Translations under genes and position numbers: made by a program | Assembly: GCA_023897205.1 (NCBI GenBank) | Contig: JAHWDD010000003.1 | Location: 7,505,665 to 7,569,664, forward strand | Origin: Exophiala sp. HKRS030 | Lineage: Eukaryota; Ascomycota; Eurotiomycetes; Chaetothyriales; Herpotrichiellaceae | Length of the DNA stretch: 64,000 bases | Reading direction: 5' to 3' | Notes under the pieces: model-generated | What the model was told of the DNA's origin: nothing | Seen by the model: the letters and a program-made list of their open reading frames with translations, nothing else | The model's database searches: none | In this document: in pieces, positions 21,378-32,364 of the stretch | Position numbering within the stretch: position 1 is the stretch's first letter | How the letters are laid out: every line of letters starts with the position of its first letter

Positions 21378-23722
21378 TCATACCATCATACTCCGGCGCC
21401 TGGATGCGGTCCTCTCCGCGCGAGTTTCCACTTGATCCGTGCTATTGAGAGTTCTGGCGTCATTCCTGGACGCATTCTGGCTTGATCGATTATTCAAAGT
21501 GACACTAGCGGACCGCTTAAGTTCTTTTGTAGTAGCAGAAGTTGAGTTCGTGGAAGTGTTGGGCGTCGGATTGTGAACAACGATCCTGGAAGACGCCGAG
21601 GATGAATCGTTGCGCAGACTAGCAGCTGAGCTTGGCCTGCCTGGTCCTTTGACTATCTGTGAAGTTGTGCCAGTAGTGTTGAGAGCTGTGGCTGAGATCG
21701 GTTGCATTGAATGTCGCCTGTTGACCATGGAAGTATTGCTTGTCGAACTGGCACGGCGTTTCGAGGTTGATGTCGAAGAGTTCACAATGACGGTTCCGGC
21801 TTCTGACGCATCTTTGGATCTCTCTTCTTTGGCCATTGGTGAGGAACTGGGAGGGTCGAAAATACTCAGTCGATCGACTGCCTTTTCTAATTCATCGCCG
21901 TAATCGGTTTGGTCGTATTGTGAGTGATGATGACTCGGCTGGTGTTGATTTGATCTCGAGTCTTTCTCGACAGTAGAACCATTCGATCGATCCCTGACAT
22001 TGTTTTCTTTCCTCTCTTTATCTCGTAGCGGGCTTGCAGGTTCATCCTTCTCTGATTTTGCCAAAGGTAAACCCTTCCATCTATTTTCACTGGCTTCGTT
22101 TCTTTCAACCTTGTGCTGTGGACCGTCGTTTTCGCTTTCCGATCTTGCTCTTTCTAGACTAGTTGTTCGCGAATGTGAGTTGAGCGTAGTCGAATCTTTG
22201 TCTTTCTTCTCGATGCCTTCGACCGCCCCAACGAGCTCTTTACCCGGCCGCCTCATTTTGTCTCTCAGATTCGGTTCTGCATAGCTGACCGCCGCACGAG
22301 CTCGTCTAGAACCACGCCCGATGCTTCCGTTCAGGACATCTTCAACCGAATTTAGTACTGCGGCTTCCTTGTGCAGATTCCGAACACTGGGCTCGGTCGA
22401 TATTGGGGACAGGATGTCATCAGGCAGGGAAGCCGGAGTCTTTGGAGGGTGTATTTGAGGCTCAATTTCGTCGGCAGGAGGCAATTCCGAAGCTGATGGT
22501 TGAACGATAATTTGAGATATGACTTGTGATCTTTTGGAGGGCTTGACAGGAGCTGATGTATCTCGATCACTCTTTTCATATTCAGGCTTTCCGTCACTAA
22601 TGACGACTTTCCTCTTCGCGGGTGAATTTGTGCTTTTCGGTGCAAGTATCCTCCTGGTTTCAATATTGACCTTTTGAGGTGACCCGATATTGGTCTCTGC
22701 TGTGCTTTCGACATCTCTTCCAGGTGGTCGAGAAAACCTCGAGGATTTCTTCCCTGTACCCGCCTCTTGTCTTCTTTGGAACACAAAATCGTCGTTTTCT
22801 GACGACGACGACTTGACAACTGGACTCTCCAGATCAGACGCATCCAGTTTCCTTTTCGCGCCGGCCTTGAGGAGTGGCGGCACAGTCGAGGATTCCACTT
22901 GCAATTCAACCTGTTCAGTCTCGGTGGGCATATCGTGGAGAAGAGCACTGGTTCTTCTTTTCCTCCTCTTTTCTAGCGTCGAGGGCAGTTGGACGACTTC
23001 TTCACCACTCTCGGAATTTGCCTGTTTCTCTGCATCGAATTTGATAGGATCTTGGACGTCGAAATGTGCGACCGGCGGTGGACCCAGATCTGGAGATTCA
23101 GTCGAATCCTGTAGCGCTGCCTCATCTCTCAAAGCAATCATCTCTGCGGACTCCAGTGTCCTTCTTGGAAACAGCTTGTCTTCATGTATACTCGGCAAAC
23201 GACCATCGATAGCAGGATCCTGCCGTTCCCTGGCCAGAGCCTCTTTCATAGCCAGTCGGTTCTTGTATTCCTCTTCACTCATGGTTCTCGTCGTCGAAGG
23301 CAGAGTACTTTTCCGTCTCGAGGAGGCCCTTCGAGCAACTTTCTCAGGCAAATCACCCATCTCACCGATCAGATCTGAAACCTCTCTCATCTTCCTGTCG
23401 AGTCTTTCTTTGACGTCGAGAATTTCCCGACTCAGGGTATTTGTACGTTTCCATCTTTGCGTTTCTGCCTGTGCGGCGATGATTTGTTCCCTGAGTGAGA
23501 TGTTTTCGGCCACAAGACGAGAGATCTCGGACTCCAAATTACGGATCCTTTGGGACTGATTGGAATTGACTCGGGCGATTTCGCGGTTCTGTCGGATGAA
23601 GCGTCGTTTTACTGTTTGGGGGTACTAAGTTAGTAACATGTTCAGAAGTCCCCAATGTTGTTCAACGTACAAGCGTCAATACTTTCAGCAGGTGGAGGTG
23701 GTGGATCGTTTAACCTCGCCAT
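21378..23722 (-). CDS. SGO1: Shugoshin, centromeric cohesin protector
   Basis: Exons 23722-23671 and 23611-21378 (59-bp GTACGT...ACAG intron, phase 1) give 761 residues. The start MARLNDPPPPAESIDAL is recovered only through this intron and leads into the N-terminal coiled coil (KRRFIRQNREIARVNSNQSQ..., about residues 18-85) that dimerises and binds PP2A in the family. The C-terminal basic SGO motif (SRRARAAVSYAEPNLRDKMR, about 452-471), which binds phosphorylated H2A, is intact. Between and after them the protein is long, charged and disordered. It protects centromeric cohesin from separase and aids tension sensing. It is divergent from DAD2, another kinetochore gene, 511 bp away. Confidence 0.93.
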
Positions 23723-24233
23723 CGCAGGATCGAGGGCTTATTGTTCAGCAAGTGCTTTCTGGTCATGCCCTTAGAATTGATGGAGAGTCTTCAGCAATCG
23801 GAGTTTGGCGTTCCCTCTGGGGTTTCTCAGATGTGAATATACAATGTTACATAGATCCCTACAGTCAATAATCTTGATATGACAAGTTGGAGAAATCCCC
23901 GAGTCCTGCAAATGTCAACAAATCACCAGAAGTGGTTTAGCGTCCATCTTGGCCGTTATGTACTAACCTCTTCTGGACGCGACTCCTGCGATAAACCATT
24001 GATTGCACCCTTGGCCGAAAGAAATACGAAGAAGACATACGACAGACGATCGCACGCATGTAACAAACAATGTTGAACAGTGAATCTTGATCAACCACAG
24101 CCACTTCCTATCCCACCGTCGACACCACAGAAGAGCGACTACGGAATACACAAATGCATTCACCAGCGAACCGACCACACTAGAACCAAATTCCCACCTC
24201 CTCCCCTCCCCTCCTCTCTCAAATCCTCAGAAA
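23723..24233. promoter_or_regulatory. Shared upstream region of SGO1 and DAD2
   Basis: 511 bp between divergent starts of two chromosome-segregation genes. A plus-strand pyrimidine-rich stretch (CCTCCTCCCCTCCCC...) lies directly before the DAD2 ATG, a common fungal core-promoter/leader feature. Co-regulation is an inference. Confidence 0.5.
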
Positions 24234-24869
24234 ATGGCCTACGCCCCACGCCCAACGAACACATTCACCAACCAGACCAACGCGTCCTCGTCAACCTCAC
24301 ACACGACATCATCACACCTACAAAACCGAATCGCGCAGAAACGCGCGGAACTCGCGCATCTGCAATCTCTGCGCGACAGTAGCGCGACGCTCGCCTCGCA
24401 GCTGTCAGTGCTGGAAACGAAGCTCTCGACTCTCAAGGACGGCGCGCAGAGCGTGGCGCTCGTGTTGGCGAATTGGGATAATGTGCTGAGGGCGATTGCG
24501 ATGGCGGCTGGTAGGTTTTTTTCCCTCTCTCTCCCTTTTCCTAATTCATGCCTTGTTTTGTCTTATTGTCTGTGTGTGGATGTTTATGGTTGCTGATTGG
24601 TGCGTGTGTTGGCGGATTATGTAGCGCATGTGCCGCAGCCGTCGACAAGTAGTGGAGGAGATGCTGCAGAGAATGGAGAGGATGAGGATGAAGATGGTGA
24701 CGGAGACGGAGACCACGAGCACGACGAAGTTATAAGTGATGCTAGACATGGGGTTGCGAAGAAGACCAAGTCAAAAGGGAACAAGGGCAAGACGGCGTCG
24801 AAATCTCCAGAACTACCTGTTCCGCTAGTGAGGATACCTGTGCAACCGCGAGGGGATGATGGTGGTTAG
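24234..24869 (+). CDS. DAD2: DASH/Dam1 complex subunit DAD2
   Basis: Exons 24234-24510 and 24625-24869 (114-bp GTAGGT...GTAG intron, phase 1), 173 residues. The central helix LQNRIAQKRAELAHLQSLRD and the block ALVLANWDNVLRAIAMAA are the DAD2 family core. DAD2 is one of ten subunits of the DASH ring that couples kinetochores to microtubule ends in fungi. The second exon codes for an acidic Glu/Asp/Gly run and a lysine-rich tail, longer than yeast Dad2 but usual in filamentous ascomycetes. The ATG at 24234 is chosen because the upstream frame in the leader is not conserved. Confidence 0.92.
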
Positions 24870-25198
24870 GAAATGAGGAAGACAATGGCGAAGAGAGCGT
24901 ACTGTCAAGGTGAGGCAAGTATGGTCATTCTCCATCACGACATGAGCATTAGCAGGACTTAATGCTCATTGTGGTTATAAGCTAGAAGAGACTATGCTAA
25001 GTTGGCAGTTCCGTGAATCATGAAGAGCATAATGCTCGCAATGAATGAATGACGACCACTGAAGAATATCCACATGCCTCATCCCTTTTTGGATATGTGA
25101 ATCCTTTTCGGAGGCATCCTTTAAATTCCAACGCTATCCCTTAACTCCTTCGCTGTAGAACTCAGCACTCTCGCAGATGTTATCCAAATCGAAGCCTT
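24870..25198. other. Intergenic between convergent DAD2 and TPX2-like gene
   Basis: 329 bp with no gene. Contains several AATGCTCA/GAGCATT-type short repeats between 24945 and 25040, with no known role. Confidence 0.45.
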
Positions 25199-27111
25199 TC
25201 AGGAAGAGGTCGACACAGCAGTTGAAGAACCTCCATCCAGGTTGGTGCCAGGCAGTTTTGCCGTCGCTTGCAAGGTCAACCTCTTCTTCTGCTTCTCAGC
25301 CCACTCTCGACTGGCTTGACGACCTCTTTCCGCCGCCTCAGCTCGCGCCTTGCGTGTAGCCGCTTCTTTCTCCTTCCTCTCCTTCTCCATTCTCTCAATC
25401 TCAGATTTGCTCCGCGCGAAGACTTCTTTTCCTGTTGCCTTCTGTCGGATCGTATCTTCCCTAGACACGGTTGACTTTTGTCCTGCCGATAGTTGCAGAG
25501 ATGAAACCCGTGGCTTGGATACGGTAGATCGATCAACCACACTGGTTGTCCGTCGGACTCCCGAGTTGGCTTTGGTCACGTCAGGCTTAGGTTTGATATT
25601 GATCATCGACAGTGGACGTGGCTTTCGATCGACTGATGAAACTTTCTGTGGCTCGATATTCTCCTTGTTGAATCCTCCTGCATATATGCTCAGACGTGCC
25701 TGACTGGCCTTGTTTTCCCGAGGCTTGACGCTTGGCTCAGCAGTCTTGCTAGGAAGAGGTCTTGCCTTGAAAAGCTTTTTTGCCTTCTCAGCTTCCTCCT
25801 CGCGCTTCAACTTTTCTTCCCGTTGTGCCTTTAACTTGGCCGAAATCACTTCTCCTGGTAGTGAGAAGGTAGATTTGGTTGGAGGCTTGGTAGACCTTGC
25901 TGGGACAAAGCCAGGCTTGCTGGTAGAGAGTGACGTACTAGGGACACGCTTCTTAGTTGTGTTAGGAAGCGCCTTGGGCGGTGAGTTGGAGAACGAAAGT
26001 GCTGGTGGAGGAGGTAGTGTTGTTGATTGTGTCGACTTGGAATTTGGGGAGATGGATCTGCTTGGATTTTTGGTAACAATTGGCGCTTTTGCGGTCGGTT
26101 TACTGATAGCTGGGTGATAGCTGCTGGGTCTTGCACGGATTGAAGTAGGATTTTGCTTGGATGGTGCAATCTTGGTGGGAGAATTTCTTGGATTTCTTGC
26201 AGGAGTCCGTTCAGATCTTCTCAGAGTGCTTGATGTCTTGGACGCTGGTTCGAGATTCAGTCTTGCAGGGGTTTTCTTCGCAGACTTAATGGGTGAGTTG
26301 ATCTTCAGTCCATCCAAGACAGGCAAACCTTCAGAGATCTTCTCGATTGCATCTTCCAATGCATCGATGGCTTCGACCGAGTCCTCGATGCGTGGAGTGC
26401 GTGTTGGCATACGATCGACGAAAGATTCAGGAGACATGCTAGCACTGGCAGAGTAGTCCCGCATCTTGGAGGGGATCTTGTCTTGATGTTGTCAATGAAG
26501 GAGTCTTCCACAGTGTCTGGAGCTAAAGCTTCGTTGTTCGATTCTGATAAATGGATGGTAGGATCAAACTTTGGAGTCTTGGGTGCACTACTCTTGAGTT
26601 GAGGCAGTGGCGAGGCAGTGTCAAAGTTGACGGTCTGTGGAGTTTCGAGTGGTTCTGTATATGAACGCTCTAGGACGTCTTCTTGCGAGGCTATGAACGA
26701 CTCCTGATCGATTGTATCTTTCGCGACAGAGTGGGAGGAGTTATCTAACTCAGCATCGAGGGCTGGGGAGTCGTGGACGTTCAGATTGGTATGGTCCGTG
26801 ACAGACACTTGGTTATGCTCAACAGTCTCTTGGACGGCTTCTCTCTTCTGGTGCTTCTCCTTGTTCTTGCCTGCGGCTTTCTTTAGAGGAATGGGTTGCT
26901 CCTCGACAAAGACATCGTCTGTATTGTAATTAGGATTGATTTCACGGGTGATGTCCTTTAACGCTCGCCGACCGAGGGAACCCTGGTCGGAATTTCGCTC
27001 CGCGGTTTCATGATCTCCTCCAAACTCTACCACCTCACTATCCTCGTGGATCTGCTGCTGAGAGTTGTCGTCGTGAGCTTGTGCTCGAAGGGCGGCTCGT
27101 GTCATACGCAT
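25199..27111 (-). CDS. TPX2-like microtubule/spindle-associated protein (frameshifted in this assembly)
   Basis: Two overlapping minus frames join if one base is restored at about 26476-26485 (VEDSFIDNIK continuing into DKIPSKMRDYSAS), giving about 637 residues. The C-terminal half is a charged single helix with KAKKLFKARPLPSK and RKARAEAAERGRQASREWAE, which resemble TPX2-family microtubule-binding segments; the N-terminal half is acidic and disordered, with IEDSVEAIDALEDAIEKI. I regard it as TPX2-like with moderate confidence; another spindle-associated coiled-coil protein is possible. The start is the ATG at 27111 (MRMTRAALRAQ). The position next to SGO1 and DAD2 fits a mitotic role. No intron can explain the frame change because no GT-AG pair is available. 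Confidence 0.65.
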
Positions 27112-27748
27112 GATGGAGGTTGGGAAATATGAAACATTCAAAATTGTTATAGGCTTGTATAATTGTTGAAGGAGGAAGAGTGGTATGTAGGGAAAAGTTG
27201 TCGTTCATGGAAACAACGCATGGTCCCTGTTCGACTCTGCGGGACGCAGTGGAACACGATGGGCTTTTGGGGAAGCGCGTCGTGTTTGGGATGCGCTCCT
27301 GCCCCGGGCAACCGAGGTGGACTAGACCTGTTTCAGTCACACTAGCCTCCCCTTCCCAAGCCACTTCCTTTCCGTGCCAGTGCCACGGGTGACATGCATG
27401 TCATCTCGCCAAGATTCTATAATCTACCGGTCGAGGTTCGACGTTCCTTTAGCTAGCTGATATCGGTTCGAGAAGTCTTGAGAGTAATTTAGCCAACGTC
27501 CTTCGTCTTCGAGGAAGAGAATTCGAGATGATGATTTGTTCTGGACCCATAAAACGAGAATCAATCCACAACTGCTCAATCAATAGCAATCAATAAATGC
27601 CCAAACCCCCGAAATCGCCTCTGGACTCCTCAACGAGGGAAATTCGCAATAGTTCCAATTTAGCGAAGCTTGAACTGTCTCAACGCTCAAGGATCATCAT
27701 AACCGAACGAATCCAGTCCTGGCCGTTGAAGGCCCAGCGTCAGAACAC
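27112..27748. promoter_or_regulatory. Upstream region shared by TPX2-like gene and TRAPPC13
   Basis: 637 bp between divergent starts. A frame at 27597-27809 overlaps TRAPPC13 exon 1 in another phase and is spurious. Confidence 0.45.
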
Positions 27749-28928
27749 ATGGCTCGGCCGCGCGCCGACACAGGGAATTTCCCACGAGAGCCTCACTCTG
27801 TATCTCTAAAAGGTAAGTCGACATAAAATTGTCCAATCTTTCAACCCTTGCTCGTAATCATTGATTCTAACCCAAATTTTGATAATACAATTAGTCCTAA
27901 GGTAAGGGAATTACATCTAATACATCTAGAAATCATAATACTGGGGTGCTCATCGTATTCGTACACCCACGCTGATTACTTTGATTAATGACAGGTTGTC
28001 ACGACCCTCGCTAGCCCAACAACATCCATTACCACGCGAAAGCGATATCAATATTCAACACACAGCCGCATTGGCATATCCTTCTGAGATTTCCGACCAA
28101 GAATTTATTCTATCCAACAATTTGGCCTTGCCACCTTCGTTTGGTTCCGCTCATGTTGGAGAGACCTTCTCTTGTGCTCTTTGCGCCAATAATGAGCTTT
28201 TGCCAGACAATGCCACCAAAACGGCCACTGGGATCAAAATCATCGCTGAAATGCAAACTCCTTCTCAGTCCGTACCATTAGAGCTCCAAGCCGCCGATAT
28301 AACTGCAGAACAGGAAACAGGTCCAGGAAGCGCATTACAGCGTATTATTCGATATGACTTGAAAGAAGAAGGAAATCATGTGCTCGCCGTTAATGTGACT
28401 TACACCGAGACCGTCTCTGGTGACGGCCAAGCAACAAGTGGGAGAGTTCGATCCTTTCGAAAGCTGTATCAATTCCTCGCTCAGCCATGCATTAGTGTGC
28501 GAACCAAAGCCACAGAATTGGCATCCCTGGAAGTTCCCGACAAGACACACGGCCCATATGGCAGGATGCCGTTACTGCGGTATGCTTTGGAAGCACAACT
28601 AGAGAATGTCTCAGACTCGGCCATTGTGCTTGAAGAGGCTAAATTGCAGACAAAACTCCCTTTCAAGTCCTCGTCTTTGAATTGGGATGTAGATAGGGAA
28701 GATGGAAAGGAAGTAAACGACCCGATCCTTAATCCAAGGGACATCATACAGGTAGCCTTTCTCGTCGAACAGGCGGTAGGAGAGGCCACCGGATTAGAAG
28801 AGCTCAAATCCAGCCTCAGAAGGGATGGGAGAGCTGTAATTGGACAACTCGCCATTCAATGGAGAAGTTCCATGGGAGAGAAAGGATCCTTGAGTACTGG
28901 AAATCTCCTAACACGTAGAAGAGGTTGA
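27749..28928 (+). CDS. TRAPPC13: TRAPP complex subunit TRAPPC13 (DUF974)
   Basis: Exons 27749-27812 (64 nt), 27895-27901 (7 nt) and 27995-28928 give 334 residues. Exon 1 ends in HSVSLK, the micro-exon TCCTAAG supplies Val-Leu and two bases of Arg, and exon 3 continues LSRPSL, so the family motif SLKVLRLSRPSL is restored exactly. Both donors are strong (GTAAGT, GTAAGG). The main exon has the DUF974 signatures SFGSAHVGETFSCALCANNE and RKLYQFLAQPCISVRTKA. TRAPPC13 is a peripheral subunit of TRAPPIII, an activator of Ypt1/Rab1 in Golgi traffic and autophagy. The stop at 28928 is 58 bp from the stop of the convergent DENN gene. Confidence 0.9.
27895..27901 (+). other. TRAPPC13: 7-nt micro-exon of TRAPPC13
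   Basis: TCCTAAG is flanked by an 82-bp upstream intron ending ATTAG and a 93-bp downstream intron starting GTAAGG. Skipping it would shift the frame and remove the conserved Val-Leu-Arg. Confidence 0.85.
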
Positions 28929-28986
28929 GAGTGCCATTGCCCTTGACTCTGGCGCGAATCGCAATGATTTCAGTTCAACATCAATT

Positions 28987-31900
28987 TCAAGGCGCATTCA
29001 TATTAAGTCCATTCATCCTCGCATTAAGCGCACTGCTGATCCTCGATTTCTTGGCGAACGTCGGCAGTTCAGGCACTTTTTCTTCCTGTTTGAACAGACC
29101 TTCCTCCAGCTTCGCGGGGGTCCTTGTGACAATCTCATGATACTCACGCCCCTTTGCAGCGGCGCCGAAATCCAACCGCTCAGAACTGCCTGGAACAGTA
29201 ACGATTCTCCATTGATGCAATGACGTGTCTGAAAGCACATCGGCACCTCGCGCACCACCCGAAACGGAGCGCTGTGAAGAAAAATTCTTCCGCCCCAGGC
29301 TACTGATACCTGGTAAACTCGATCTCAACAAGCCGGCACGGCCTCGTTTCGCGTTGATGATGGCATCGAATAGCGCAATCGATGGGCTAGTAGCGTTGTC
29401 TTCGCGGTCTATTATGAAGCCGTTCCACGCTTGAGTTTGCTCGAGCATTTGAATGTATTCGGCGTGGTCGGCAGGGAGAGATCTGATAAAAGCTTCGCGG
29501 TCGAAGTGATTCACTGGGCCTGGCTTCCTCTTCTGTGGTGGTGCGGGCTGCATGAAGCGTCGGTACGTATAGAATAAACTGGCCAGACATCTGACGAAGG
29601 CGGCTCGAACTTGATCCGGGTAAAATGCTGCCGCACAGACGATGGTGATATCGTGGGAACAGCGATCGTGCACAACGAAACCGCAGCCGGCACACTGGTA
29701 GTAGTCGCCGTGAGCTTTCTCACTGCACAAGACGCACGTCGAGGCGTTTTGTCTAGTTTTCCATTGTAGACAATGCCCTTCTGCCCAATGCATGTTGGGT
29801 GATGATACTGCCGGTTGTGCGTGCATCCCCGGCATAATCGTGGACGCTGCTAATGTCGATTGTGCATACACTGACGGTGCATATGTGGAGCCATTTCTCA
29901 TGTCGGAGAATGACGTGGTGGATTGGCTTGCATTGTGTCTGACAAAGGGAATGCTAGCTTTTCGCATCATACTTTGAGGACTTGGGAAATTCCGTTTGGA
30001 CAAAGAATCGAAGTGACCAGATCTTTTCTCTCGGAGAGATGTTTGCAGAGCGTAGCCCGAGTCGTTGCGGGATGCTGCGGAGCCTGGAGCAACGATGAAG
30101 CTACCCATCGTAGGTGTAGGGGATTGGCCACCTGATCCAGATTGACTTGATTGTCTTGCTGTGGACGAGGTTCGTGGTCGCTCGTCGATGCTTTTGCCTC
30201 TCGGACGTACGCCAGCAACGAAGACGTTGAACATTGGCGCACGCTGAATCGTATCAGTTGCGGCCTGAGGTCCAAATGAGGTGGAGCTGAGACTAGCGAG
30301 TTTGGACAGATTAGTGCTTTTGCAGATTGCAGTAAACGTGGCGTCATTCTCAGCTGCAAACGCATCGAATGGGAACGTTTCTACGGCATAAGCAGGTGGA
30401 CCAGGAGATACCCCAAAACTGTGATGAAGCGGAACGGCTTGGTGTAGTAAAGACGTCAGCTTTCGTCTCTGCTGTTTAGGCAGTAAAGGCGGAGGTGCAA
30501 AACTGAGAATTTCGTTGTTGTCCAAATCCACAAGAACGTAGTCATCGTCAGGGAGGTCGTAGTTCTCGTATTTTCTATCAATACCACAAATATAGGGGCA
30601 CGGAGCGTCCAGGGCGCCTATGAGTCGGGCAGGCAGTACTGGAATATAGACTCCACTCCATTCAAGAGGCCAAATCAAGTCCAATATAGCTTTGCTAGCC
30701 AATTGTAACATAGATGTGTGGCTTGAGAGAAGCACGATTCTTGATTCCGCCAACACATACTCAAAGAGAAGGACAATGTTGGGTATCGTGAGTGCTTTGA
30801 ACAATGGATAGAGGTCTGTGGTCCTGCTTCCTGGAAGCTCATTGGCAGCTTCTTTCTTCGCAAAAAGCTGTAGCTCGCGAATTGAAATCTGGACTTGAGT
30901 CTTGGATGCCATGGGTGATGGTGCTTCGAGACACAAGGTAGCAACATATCTCTCCAATGGTTGCCACATACCGACTCTTGGAGAGCTCGGAGGGACACGA
31001 AGAACGGAGCCATCGGTCATGGGAACAATGACTGCACGTAGCCACTGTTTCCAGAAATTGGCCAGATTACCATCCTTGCCCATGATACCGTAAGCCCTGG
31101 GAATCCAGAATTTGGTATCTCCTGTATTGAGACCTGGTATAGCATGGACTGACCCATGACGAAGAGGTCTTAACATTTCGGACATGACGCCGATCTTTTC
31201 TTCAACTGCACTGATTTCTTCTTCTAGTTCTTCTCTTGCGCCAGAATCTGCAAATGTTTGAGGCAGTTGTGCGAGGAGCCTGGAGAGTTTTGCGCTTTCC
31301 TGAGCCAGTCTTTCTGCGAGAGAAGTAGCCATTTCTCTCTCGGCTTCAGACATGTGATCCCTCCGCCATTGTTCACATTTCCGCTCTATGTCGACAGCAT
31401 TTTGTTGGCTGACTGGTATCCATATCGTAACCTGGACACCGTATAGCCTAGAGCCGTCCGATGCAGTCATGGCAAATTCATGCCAGGTAGAGCGAGGTCT
31501 GGAATCTGAAGATTCGATCCCGATGTCATTGGGAAAGGCAAACATGGGCACATAGTCAGGAAATGGGACTCTGTTGGAGAATTTGTCGAGGGTGGTTGTC
31601 CGAGGATATTTTTCCAGTAATACGGGCTCAAACTTCCGACTTAGGGGATGCTTCTCGGAAGAAGATTGGAAGGGATCAGGGCTTGGGATGACGGAATTGT
31701 AGCTGCTCATCCTGCGAGAAGTTCGGGTTGACACTCGACGAGCCATTGAGGGTTGATTCTTGCTACTTGACATGTCCTTGAATGAAAGATGGCGGCGGAT
31801 GCTACCAAAGTTGCGGCTGGGTGAGGGATTGAGCTCATCTGAAGCATAAATTTTCTGTGTTTTAGGTCGTGATCTGGAAGTGGCGGGTTTGACGGATTTG

Positions 31901-32364
31901 ACGGGCTCGGTAGGTTTGAAAGTGAGATCCAAGAAGAAGGCATCTCGATCATTAGTGAACTTTGTAATGGCATTATCGAAATCGATTTCTGATAAAGCGG
32001 TGGAGCTCCGTGGGATAGCTTGATCTCCATTTGGACGAATGGTGAGACTACTCCGACTGCTTTGAGGACGAGCGATTTCATCCAGACTCTGAATGCTCGT
32101 CCTTGCTTCAAAGGAAAGTTGAGATAGTCGTTGATAAGAATCCTGTCTGGCATGTTTCCTAGGCTTTGAAGGAGATTTTATTGTGGATGGTGGGTCATTC
32201 TCAGTGTTGGTTTCCTCCTGTATGGCGATATCAAGACCATTTGCAACGTCATGAGATTCGTATGACATTCGCTGGGTGGAATAGGCTTCTGAAAGTTGTT
32301 GGCCATCCAAACCAGCGATCCAGAAGTAATCCGCCAATGGTCCAGGCGATTCCGTGGAGGCCAT
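28987..32364 (-). CDS. DENN-domain protein with embedded C1 zinc finger (Rab GEF-like)
   Basis: A single open frame of 1125 residues from the ATG at 32364 (the frame extends upstream only through a TTG). Order of domains: Ser-rich disordered N-terminus; uDENN-like region at about 240-330 (PDYVPMFAFPNDIGIES, GVQVTIWIPV); cDENN core at about 525-640 (IPNIVLLFEYVLAESRIVLL, YVLVDLDNNEI); a C1 domain at about 858-907 with the H-x-C-x2-C pattern (CVLCSEKAHGDYYQCAGCG, HDRCSHD); then a dDENN-like segment (FIRSLPADHAEYIQMLEQ). DENN proteins exchange nucleotide on Rab GTPases, and C1 domains bind lipids, suggesting a membrane-directed Rab activator. The specific Rab is unknown. It is convergent with TRAPPC13. 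Confidence 0.88.
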   Translation of the reverse strand: MASTESPGPLADYFWIAGLDGQQLSEAYSTQRMSYESHDVANGLDIAIQEETNTENDPPSTIKSPSKPRKHARQDSYQRLSQLSFEARTSIQSLDEIARPQSSRSSLTIRPNGDQAIPRSSTALSEIDFDNAITKFTNDRDAFFLDLTFKPTEPVKSVKPATSRSRPKTQKIYASDELNPSPSRNFGSIRRHLSFKDMSSSKNQPSMARRVSTRTSRRMSSYNSVIPSPDPFQSSSEKHPLSRKFEPVLLEKYPRTTTLDKFSNRVPFPDYVPMFAFPNDIGIESSDSRPRSTWHEFAMTASDGSRLYGVQVTIWIPVSQQNAVDIERKCEQWRRDHMSEAEREMATSLAERLAQESAKLSRLLAQLPQTFADSGAREELEEEISAVEEKIGVMSEMLRPLRHGSVHAIPGLNTGDTKFWIPRAYGIMGKDGNLANFWKQWLRAVIVPMTDGSVLRVPPSSPRVGMWQPLERYVATLCLEAPSPMASKTQVQISIRELQLFAKKEAANELPGSRTTDLYPLFKALTIPNIVLLFEYVLAESRIVLLSSHTSMLQLASKAILDLIWPLEWSGVYIPVLPARLIGALDAPCPYICGIDRKYENYDLPDDDYVLVDLDNNEILSFAPPPLLPKQQRRKLTSLLHQAVPLHHSFGVSPGPPAYAVETFPFDAFAAENDATFTAICKSTNLSKLASLSSTSFGPQAATDTIQRAPMFNVFVAGVRPRGKSIDERPRTSSTARQSSQSGSGGQSPTPTMGSFIVAPGSAASRNDSGYALQTSLREKRSGHFDSLSKRNFPSPQSMMRKASIPFVRHNASQSTTSFSDMRNGSTYAPSVYAQSTLAASTIMPGMHAQPAVSSPNMHWAEGHCLQWKTRQNASTCVLCSEKAHGDYYQCAGCGFVVHDRCSHDITIVCAAAFYPDQVRAAFVRCLASLFYTYRRFMQPAPPQKRKPGPVNHFDREAFIRSLPADHAEYIQMLEQTQAWNGFIIDREDNATSPSIALFDAIINAKRGRAGLLRSSLPGISSLGRKNFSSQRSVSGGARGADVLSDTSLHQWRIVTVPGSSERLDFGAAAKGREYHEIVTRTPAKLEEGLFKQEEKVPELPTFAKKSRISSALNARMNGLNMNAP

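Noticed and set aside
22690..23559. 289-residue plus-strand frame opposite shugoshin
   Set aside because: Antisense shadow of a conserved gene; the sequence is Ser/Leu low complexity.
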